From Leguminivora glycinivorella (taxonomy: Eukaryota; Arthropoda; Insecta; Lepidoptera; Tortricidae): 64,000 nucleotides of DNA. Shown here in pieces: positions 48,901-60,048 of this stretch (position 1 is the stretch's first letter; each line of letters starts with the position of its first letter). The position numbers were made by a program, and so were the translations under genes. The notes below the pieces were generated by a model. It was not told where the DNA came from, searched no databases, and worked only from the letters and a program-made list of their open reading frames with translations. The DNA lies in the NCBI RefSeq assembly GCF_023078275.1, contig NC_062982.1, forward strand, positions 9,560,880-9,624,879. Direction: 5' to 3'.

Positions 48901-51900
48901 ACTAAACGTGTCTCATATTGCACGTTGACTTACCAATTTTTTTTTCCACAGATCTACCAGCACCTGCGCTGGTACACAAACCCCTCAGAGCAACGATGGA
49001 TCGTACGCATCCTGTTCATCGTTCCCATCTACGGCTGTTACAGCTGGATCTCTCTGTTGTTCTTCAACGGAGACTCTTACTACGTGTACTTCTTCACAGT
49101 CAGGGACTGCTATGAAGGTACGTCTACTGTTTATGAACCCCTGGTGGATGGTTTGTATCGTGTCCGTCGTGACCATCTGCGGCTGTTACAGCTGGATCTC
49201 CTTGTTGTTCTTTAACGGAGACTCTTACTACGTGTACTTCTTCACAGTCAGGGACTGCTATGAAGGTACGTCTACTATTTATGAACCCCTGGTAGATGGT
49301 TCGCATCGTGCCCATCTATACGGCTGTTACAGCTGGATATCTCTGTTGTTCTTTAATTCAGATTCTTACTACGTGTACTTCTTTAGTCAGGGACTGCTAT
49401 GAAGGTACGTCGTACACAAACCCCTTAATCCTTGGAGGTAAATCTATCAGATTGTAGGACCCCTTAAAATAGGGATGGATCGTTCGCGTTCTGTTCATCG
49501 TGTCCATCTATGGCTGTTCTCGCTGGATCTGCCTTTTGTTTTTCAAGTTTTTCAACGGAGACTCTTACTACGTGTACTTCTTCACAGTCAAGGATTGCTA
49601 TGAAGGTACCTCTACTGATTATGAACCCCTGGTAGATAGTTCGCATTTTGGCCGCCGATGGCTTTTACAGAACAGGTAAATGTGCCTCTATTTAATTAAC
49701 AGAGACTCCATCTACGTATACTTCTTTAGTAACAGGGTATATCATAAAGGTATGTCTCATAGTAATGAGCTGAAAGCTAAGAGAGAGATCTTACTTCAAA
49801 AATATGTATGTCCATATGTTGTTGATATACATATATTATTTACTGTATTGATTAAGCTACTTACATAACCTTTTTATCCAACGCAACTCTTCTTATCTTG
49901 TATCTACGTAGTACGTACGAGTAGAAAAGAATGCTAAGCCAATGAAAGTTAACGAATGATTAAATATTAACGATCGGTATTGGTAATTTAAAGTTCTGAG
50001 TGGATCTCAAAACTTTTTCAGACCCGAAATTGACTCTCGACAATCTCGACATCGCATACTGCAAGGTTTTTAATTAAAGTTAGCGGAGTATTTCAGAGGT
50101 TAAATAATAAAAATAAGTTGTAAGATAGATATTATGTACCTATATACGCCATACACCTCATTCGCTTTTTTCTTTTTTGGCGTCAGGTTTACTAAGAATG
50201 AACTAATAGTTTTTTTTTTTTCATTGATACTTCGGCGAGTGTGTCCGCATACCTGTATTGGACTTGGTACATTTGGTATCCACAATATTGTGCAGTCCAC
50301 AGACCTTGGCGACCGATAATAATGTATATTTGCTGGAAACTGAACAATGACCCGCTTAATTGTGAGTGTCGCAATTTGTTCACACACGACATGGCTTTAT
50401 TATTTCGTAATCCTGTACCTACTACTACGTATCATATTTGTACGTATTTACAGTCGTCATCAAATATATCGAAGCGGTTGAGGTACTCAGAAATATCTGT
50501 ACGCGTACTATTTTGTGTACTTCTTCTATTTATTATTTATAATGTTTATTGATTATCTCAACCTAACCTGCTCGGCCGCCCACACAAGTTGTAGGTTGGT
50601 ACTTGTGTCAAAGATAATTTATACGACGAAAGAAACATTTTTTTACAGAAAAGTAATTTCCTTTTTTCTAAGAAAAATTTTCATATCAAAGCATGTCTCA
50701 GAGAAGGACTCCTTCATTTGCATGTTAATCGCCCACTTTATTAATTTTAGTTATAATAGGTATTTTTAAGGTTTTCTTTAATTATGCTAGCAACCAAGCT
50801 ATACTACGATATAAATAGTAGATACCTATGTTTCATTGATTCGTTGAGGTCATTTACATCGGAATCCAACGAGTCAATTATTTATTGTTAGCAAAAATTA
50901 ACTCACTGTCAGTTTTGTGACAATAATTAAGCATGAAATTTCAATAATAATATTGTTTTTGTGTTAATTATATAAACTTTAAGCGATAATCTACATTCAG
51001 AATGTGAAAAAAGAAAATTTTTAGACAGATTTTATGCTTAATTGTGGTGACAAAACTGACAGCGAGTTAATTTTTGTTAACAACTTTTGCTAATTGGGGG
51101 GAGGGGGAGGGGGGGGGATTCTGAAAATGCCCCTATAGAGGAGTTTATTTTTAACAGGGAGATTGTTATAGTCTGACAAGCTAACTCTGCGCTGGCTGTG
51201 ATAAAGCGTGAAAGTACCGATATATTTTATACAATTTTTACTTACACTGATTCCTCCAAAATTTGTTTTCCAAGGGTTTGGTGCGATTTGAGAGTTTGGC
51301 CCAATTCAACCTCTTTATTTATTACTTTACGATGTGGATTTTTTTATAAATGAAGACGAAAATAAACTAATACTACCGGGACGCATGGCTATAAACGTAG
51401 AACAGAGTATGGCACGATTGACCTATTAGTCTGTATTTTTAATCACTCATAAATTTTAAAAATAAACATTAGTAACAAAAAGCTAGTGGAACTACCTTCC
51501 TGGGAATCTATTCCCAGACCACTAAAACTTAGATCTTTTAAAGTATTTATGTTTTTATCCCTAGAACTTTTTTTTAATATTCGTAGGTAGGAAAAAGGTT
51601 TCCACTTCACTACTTTAGGTATTAGTCTGGTATTAGGCGTTTGTGCTAGCGATGAAATATATGAGCCTCATGAAATGGTTTTTTTCTTATAATTTTTTAC
51701 TTTAAGACAGAAATTGCAGCCTGTTCTATCCTAGACTCTTTACGACGCTTTACAAAAACATTCATAATTGATAAACGTCTAATAGGCGTCGGCGTCGCCT
51801 ATTTCGGGTCCCGAATTAGAATTTCCTGTGTTACAGAACCCAATAGAATATACTAAACTTATAAAACTTTAATGCACCTGTCGCGTGAAGAATCATGACC

Positions 51901-54900
51901 GCACATAAATTTAGATTTACTAGCTACAAAACGACAACAAAGCTGCAATATAACATTGTTACCGTTACTATTACAGACTGCAAAATGTTTTCTATGTTTC
52001 ATTGCCAATAGACAAAGGTATTCTCTCAATAACTATCCTTCAATGTTACTCATCAGTTATAAAAGGTAACATAGTACAACTTTTGTATATGTAGATACCT
52101 AGATAAGTCTGTTACTGTTTCGCTATCCTGCAATTCTTTATCTAAAAATATACGTAGTATTTGCAATTCAAAAGTAAGTAATAATTATGTATTTTTGTGT
52201 GGGTCTCAAGTATTTATGCCTATTTGAAAATTATATATGTATGAAAGAACTTTTTGGCCACGTTTAACTTGTGAGAGAACATCCAACATTTACTCAATTT
52301 TATTTGTTTCAGCGTTCGTGATCTACAGCTTCCTGTCCCTGTGTTACGAGTACCTAGGAGGCGAGGGAAACATCATGTCCGAGTTACGAGGCAGGCCCGT
52401 GCGTGCCTCGTGCGTCAACGGCACATGCTGCCTCGCCGGCGCTACCTACACCATCGGATTCCTGCGGTTCTGCAAGCAGGCCACACTACAGTTCTGTCTC
52501 GTCAAGCCTGTCTGCGCTTTTATTATTATATTCTTACAGGTAAGTGTCAGGAAATAATCCTTTTCTCCTTGTGCTGTCTAGGATGCGAACGCAGTAATTA
52601 TATACGAGCACCGAGTCATGTACTTCCACGCCTTCATTTCCGAAGTTCACATTTCAAAAGTTGTCTAAGTAAGCTATCTACTTGCTGTCTTCTCCGCGGC
52701 GGCGAGTTCTTCCCGGTACCTATAGTGAGAAGTTAGAAGCATGATGTGTCATGAATGTAGCATCAATAAATACTTACTAGCATACTAGCTTCCGCGAAGC
52801 AGAGCCAGCAAATGTGAGACAGAGAGTTGTGCGAGCCACAAGTGAAGAACACAATCTGTCTGTCTATGTAATTTACACTTAATACAAGATTAAAAACTGA
52901 AATGTTCTTGTGGAATTCTATACATATTTAATGTATTTTTTCGGCTACAATAGCACAGATCTAGAACTCTGCCGCTATAACTGGAGTGCTCTCTTAACTT
53001 TCGCTTTCTGACACAAAACTCTTAATGTGATGTATTTGTTCCGCTTTCCATGTCATACAATAATTCCACGAATCGTACTCGTGAACGCGACTCAAGGCTT
53101 TCCTAGTATGTCTCAATAGGGAAAACAATGTCTGAAACATAGCTAGCATTGCATTAAACGCTTAAACTTATAAACAATGTAGTCATAAATGTTATGTTGT
53201 TACTGCTTTATGTACCTGACATCCAGTGATTCGATATGACTCGATTCCGAAGTGAGACAAATTAGAAATATATAAATAATTTCATTGAAGTACTTATGAT
53301 GTTCTGAGAAGCTCCGACCATTCATCATGGATATCGTCAGCTGTGGAAAGTTCACACCGAATTTCGCTTGTGTTCTTGTATAGTTGTCTTTTCAGAACTG
53401 CTCGTCTGGAGGGCTATTCCATAGAGCTGACATTGATATAATACTATACATGTTGGTTAAATGAGAAACAGGCAGGGGTGGTGAAGCTTACGTACTTATA
53501 TTATAATATAAATTCATGATTGACGAAGATAAAGTAAGCATGCATGAATATTCAGTTGTATACATAACCTCCAAAGTCCGTAGAACTCGGTCAAAATACG
53601 AATGAACCGATTCACACACGAGTAATATAGAAACGAAGCCGATTTAAAATTTAAATGATGTTAGTCGCGTTCACGCAATGCAAAAGTTGCGATATAAAGT
53701 CCAGCCCAAGGTCGTTTAAAGCACATCGATCGTTCGCAAATTAGCTCAGCAAAGGTCGTGCTCGATTTCCTATACAAATGAGACTCGTCGGACAAATGAC
53801 ATTCTCATTTTAAAAAGCAGTCTCTAGAAAAAGACTTGAGAGTTTTTATTTGGTTCTGTCTGTTTATTTTTATATAAAAAAGCGAGCACTCGTTTCGTTG
53901 TATTCCAAACAAGTAATACATGCATATATTATCTTCAAAAAGTCAAAAATGTTGTCTCTAGTTAGTCTATAAATTAAGTATTAATAGATAATAAGATACT
54001 GTCAATCGGGGTGAAAAGGGATGGTTAGGGACAAGATTTGAATTCAGGGGTGAATGGCGATAAAAATTTAATTTAGGTGAGTACTGAATTTTTCAAATAC
54101 GGAACGGAACCATTGGTGATCAACTGTTCATACCAATGGAATCTAAATACATATAGGTATATTTAGAAATTTTCTTTAAAACAAACCTATTATTTCAATA
54201 AGACAATGTCGCATGTCCGCAGTTATTATAACACACACTAAGTGTGTCAAACAATGTAAAACAGTAGGTACTCCTAATTGTTTTTCGGCTTATCGTAACA
54301 ATAAGTCGATTCTGCATGTTAACGTGCATAACCACAAGTGCACTGCGCCGCTATGAATAATGCATGTACAAAATTGTAACAAGGTTTAGCCACGATGCTG
54401 CTGCAACGTAATGTTTTACGACTGCATCTGAATTGTTTTATGTCGATTCGGAATATTATTGCTTGTTTGAGCTAGTAAATGGAATAGGGAACACGACTGT
54501 AGTTAATATAAGATATTTTTCCCCTCACTAGCTCGGAAACACGTGTTTCGTCCTTTAATACCAGCGGGTAAAAACGCATTTTATCCACTAGTGGGTAAAG
54601 TAATTTGACCTTGAATAAAGTTAAATTAACTGCTTTAAAATTGATAAAAGTAGGTGAATCTAGTAATAATAGTTATTTGTTATACAAGGGGGCAAAGTTG
54701 TATTTTAACGCCGAGTGTGGAATTGAAAAACGAGCAAGTGAAAGGATTCTATAGTTGAACCACGAGCGAAGCGAGTGGTTCGAGAATAGAATCCTGAACT
54801 TGCGAGTTTTTTAACACACGAGAAGTAAAATACATTTGCACCCGAGTGTAACACAAAACTTTTCCCCTCACTATAGCGAGGAAACTACAACGCAAAAAAT

Positions 54901-57900
54901 GCGGCTCGCATTTTCACGGAACGCTTGTTCGCACTTTCTATTGTTACTATACGTCGCGAGTTTTTTTAAAGGTTCATATGCGATATCCGCGTGTGGAATG
55001 GCTAATAACGCTTAGTTAAACAAACATTATGAATAAAATAGGACAATCTTACACAGATCTACTATTGATTATGTCATTTATGGCCCACTAAAACGTTCAA
55101 TCAGGCTTGTGACGTTGGGATTTAAACTAAAATACTGTATATACCTAGAAAGTACCCAAGACTTGAATATAATAGCATAACATTTTATCTGAGTATTAAT
55201 TTTTTTTTAATACATAGGCAACCCTAGCGTCCGACGCTGCGCACGTGCGGTTCGTTTCTTTGTAATAATTTTGTAGGTATTTAAAAAGGCGGCATTTCGT
55301 GAACTTTAAAGCAGTGGGCCTTCTGTACTTGTACTATTATATATTCTGTGGTAAAGCGCTATTTCCATAATAGCTTCTATATGAAATTTATCTTAACTAC
55401 CAATGACAATACTGTAACTTTTGATTGAAAAGTCACATTTACTTATAATCGTGTATTTTCGTGTACCATATGGCTGTACTGTACGTTACGAACCTACTCG
55501 CAAACTTCATTCAGGAAAATTAAAACCAAAAAGTAATGTCCTTTAAGTAGGTACATTAAAGTTGCCATACTTGCCATGAAAACCGAATGCCTAAAAAATA
55601 ATACCTACAACATTACCTGGCTGCAGTAGTATGTGTTCCCTTGTGTCCAGGAAAACAGAACATAAAACTCACGTGATAAGAAACACAAGGAAACGAAACA
55701 ATAAAATAATAAAACTTCAACATTTAAAGTAAATTTTTGAGAACAAACACCTGTGTTATAAACGCGTATCAATCAGAATTCGTCACACATATTATCTAGA
55801 TAACAATTCGTTGAGATATAGTATATGCTCTTATCTTAATTATCTTTTTATTGTATATGTATAGATATACTTGTTTACAACTATACCACTGCTAACATTT
55901 GTGTGCTCATTAGCATATGAATTGCAACCACTGGAAATAACATGTCGCAACTAGGATAATAACTGGATGTTATAAATTAATTGCATACATTGTTCGTAGG
56001 TTGTGTTAAATGCACCAGTAATTATTACTTGCGGCGATGCGATTATTTTAATATGAGCTCATTTATTATTTTTGGGTGTTTATGTTCTTATTCAATTCTA
56101 TTCAATTGATTTATTCCAAGCAACATGGCTCATACAACAATGGCACATTACGAATTAAAAATTATACCAAGAAAGATCTGGAACCGATTTCTGACTTGTT
56201 TCATGTCTCAAACTGTTATGGATTTAACATTTTGCAGTCCAGAGTCGGCCTTGTGGGTTATTTCTTATTACACCGTTGTCAGAAAAATTTGCTATAGTTT
56301 GTGATTACTAAACAATAAACACAATGTGACTATAATATTACTACTATACAATAAGTATGACAGATGTTTCTCGAAATGAAGTGGTATTTATTTATGTAAT
56401 TAAAGACATGTAGATAAGATAATGAATCTGAGAAAAAATGTTTACGTTAGTTTTAATTACGTACATATTTTTCCCTCTTTTCTTAATAATTATATTTTTC
56501 ATCTTTTTAAGAACAAAACTACCGTGATACACGTGAGTAATCCGGGTTTATAAACTGTTTAACTAATCAATATTCTTTCCTTCCAGTCGGCAGGCCACTA
56601 CCACGACGGTGATTGGAGCCCCAACGGCGGCTACCTGTACATCACGATCGTGTATAACTTCTCCGTCAGCTTGGCTCTCTACGGCCTCTTCCTCTTCCTC
56701 GGAGCCACCCGCGAGATGCTCAAGCCGTTCGACCCGGTGCTCAAGTTCTTCACCGTCAAGTCTGTTATCTTCCTCTCGTTCTGGCAAGGTATGTGTTAAT
56801 GTCATTACTACTCTTTTTACTACAACAAGATCATGCACTTCTCCGTCAGCTTGGCTCTCTACGGCCTCTTCCTCTTCCTCGGAGCCACCCGCGAGATACT
56901 CAAGCCGTTCGACCCGGTGCTCAAGTTCTTCACCGTCAAGTCTGTTATCTTCCTCTCGTTCTGGCAAGGTATGTGTTAATGTCATTACTACTCTTTTTAC
57001 TACAACAAGATCATGCACTTCTCCGTCAGCTTGGCTCTCTACGGCCTCTTCCTCTTCCTCGGAGCCACCCGCGAGATGCTCAAGCCGTTCGACCCGGTGC
57101 TCAAGTTCTTTACCGTCAAGTCCGTCATCTTCCTCTCGTTCTGGCAAGGTAAGTGACGACACCGCTCTGTAAACATCACGATCGTGTACAGCTTCTCCGT
57201 CAACTTGGCTCTCTACGGCCTCTTCATTTTCTTCGGGACCACCCGCGAGATGCTAAAGCAGTTCGATCAAGCTCTTCATCGTCAAGTCCGTCATTTTTCA
57301 TGGTATGTGGCGTTGTTGGTAAGGTATGTGATGTGATGTCACTGGTCCGTAAATAGTATAATAACATATACATCTTGACTCTATTACAGAGTCTTCCTGT
57401 TTATTAGACCGTTTCATCTATGGTAAACTTCCTTAACGTTTAGTACTTCATTTATTTCTTGTTTTTACAAGCTATGTGTTCCTATTGCAAAAACTAGTGA
57501 ATAGGAACTAGTGAATTTGAAAACAAATAGTAGTTTAATCCACTGCTAATACTTCCAGATTTTTCCCAGATAATATTTTAATAAAAAAAATGTGACGAAA
57601 GATAAAGTGATGATTACAACGTGAATGACCTAAATCTAATATCTATTGATCAATATTCGCCGACGAAGCCTTACCTTCAATGCGAGCGTTGAAATATTCA
57701 TGAAAATAAGCTTATAAAAATAAAGATATTACTCCTTTCGATGTTCTTAATAACGGACAAGAAAATGTGTAAGAAATTGAGATATTTTAGGCACACAGAC
57801 GCACTCAGATATACATTTCATTCAGATGTATCATTAAAGTCTGTAATCCTTATTTTGTATGGGATTTTGAACAGCGTGTCAAGCGGGATGTGTTGGAAAC

Positions 57901-59969
57901 ACAACACACCAACAAATTCATTCAAAAACGATATCGTCACTACTTTAAAAAAATCTCGCATCTCACGTTGTCCCTCAAAGTTAAAACGCAGTAAGTCTAT
58001 ATGAATTCCATACATACTTACTACAATTTTCTTTTCATCGACAGACGAAGATACAAGTTTTTTTTAAAGTAGTGACGATATGTACCTATAGCGAATGATC
58101 ATTTACACGGCTCTGAACTAATTCAAAGAGAGTTCAAGGTCGACATATACTGTATCAGTTGCGCTATATGTTTTAGATCCAATCGTTGAACTTCAATATC
58201 GCAGTTCAATCTCCGCGCCGACCGCGCCTATTGTACTAGCAATAATGATGTGTAGCCAATTAAAACAATGTGCATGAAAAACGACCGACAAAGGCTCAAT
58301 GTACAGAGTGCAAAAAAGCACGCATTGTGTGCGGTTTAATCCATTCTTCTCGCATAGTTTTAAAACATTGAGGTATCAGCTTACCAGTGAAAACCCGGTA
58401 GTTGATATGAAATGCTAGTAGCTCGGAGTACATCCAATATCCATTACCTCTTATGAATAGAGATTATTTCAATCAACCGAGTTGATCTTTCAAGCGAAGA
58501 TCTTTTATAATCACATGGTTAAAGTTTAAGAACTTTCCAAGTGTCTTAAATAGAGTATACAAACAGTACTTGTTAGCTATTTCTCTCTCACGTTAACAGC
58601 TTGTGCGGAGTGCTGCGGCACTGTACAGCGCACATGTTCGCCGACGACCTGTGCGTGTTGCGCGCGTGCACTGCCGATGCGCTACCCGATGCTTGCCGCT
58701 TGGTGCAGCAAGATGTTGACGCTGTCGTCCAATGGTCGCATGACAATGGTATCACATTGAATGCAGACAAAACGAGACTCCTAGTCATACGCTCACCTCA
58801 CCTACATCTCACTAGTGTACCATCTCCCATAATAGCTCATAACTTCCATTGTATTCATAATCACCAAACTCTCTGTCACTGCAAACCTGTATTACAAGTT
58901 AATTGTGTAACCTACCTTGGAGTCAAAGTAGATGAAAACTTTTCTTGGTCCCATCACGTTGATTACATTTGTGATAAGCTTAGAATATTACTTGGCAAGT
59001 TCTACCACCTTAGTTTCAAAGTTCCTTTAAATACATTAAAATATCTGTATAAGTCATTAGTAGAATCTATTATAGGATATGCCCTTAATTGCTATGGATT
59101 AACTTTTAAAACGAATATAGGTAAAATTGAAAAGCTACAATTAAGATTTTTAAAACTTCTAGTCAACAGAAAGACTAAAAATAAATGTAAGTCAGATTAT
59201 AGTCAGCTATTTAAGATATGTAAGATTCTTCCAGTAAGCCTTAAGCATAAATTCACATTAGCACTTAGTCACCATGGAAGTCATAATCATGGTTTATCTC
59301 TTGTAAGTAATACACACGGCACCAGGTCGGTAACTGCAGGCAAATACGAAGTGCCAAGAGTAACCAACTACTATGGAGATAGGTGTTTGACGAAACGTCT
59401 ACCCTACATATTAAACTGTTTGCCTGCAGATATCAGGACGGAAGCCAATAGAGCCAAATTCAAAAGAAGTCTGTTTAAGTTTTTAATTAATACTATCTAA
59501 TGTTATTTTAGTTTTCTTAGCGAAGAGACTCTGATCCCACAGTCAAACTGTGAAAACCGTTTTGTGGGACATATGTTTTGTTATAATTGTACCTCTTATG
59601 TTAATAAATAAAAAAATAAAAAATAAATAATTTTTGATCAATTCATTTCAAAGAAATGCTGTCAATATCGCTAAATCACTTCACGTCCAGGTTTGTTCAT
59701 CTATATTACAAATATTTTTCGTAATTAAATTTCAAACTAGTCGATATTTGTAACATGGGAGTAAGTAGTGCGTCATACACAAACGCTTCACGAAACGCTC
59801 ACGCATCGTGAACGAATCATGAAGCGTTTGGGCATTTGGCTAACAGACGGCACACAGGTTTATTCATCTATAATATGTCGCTAGAAATATTTTTTGTGAT
59901 TATGTTTCAAGCTAGGCGATATTTGTAAGACGAGAATCTTATACTATTAAACGAGCAATTCTTGTATAT

Positions 59970-60048
<79 letters not shown>

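Larger units (their letters stand above)
34150..48951. other. TMEM184 intron 1 (14.8 kb)
   Basis: No exon or embedded gene is supported. Recognised contents: MITEs at 34688, 35324, 42410 and 44178; dispersed repeats at 35822, 37349, 37982, 41273 and 45975; a SINE at 36240; a tandem duplication with a LINE at 38231-39768; an imperfect hairpin at 40851-40900. The intervals 39770-41270, 42600-44170, 44500-45970 and 46540-48950 are AT-rich with nothing I recognise apart from a short repeat end near 47190. Confidence 0.6.
49761..52312. other. TMEM184 intron 2, distal part
   Basis: No exon seen. It contains an inverted-repeat element at 50886-51082 and a G-run at 51096-51118. The remainder is AT-rich DNA without recognised repeats. 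Confidence 0.5.

Noticed and set aside
56563..57162. 199-codon minus-strand frame with internal repeats
   Set aside because: It is antisense to the TMEM184 exon 4 tandem copies; the plus-strand exons explain it.
58601..59500. Host gene of 299 codons
   Set aside because: FADD box and C-terminal motifs identify it as a 5'-truncated LINE reverse transcriptase.
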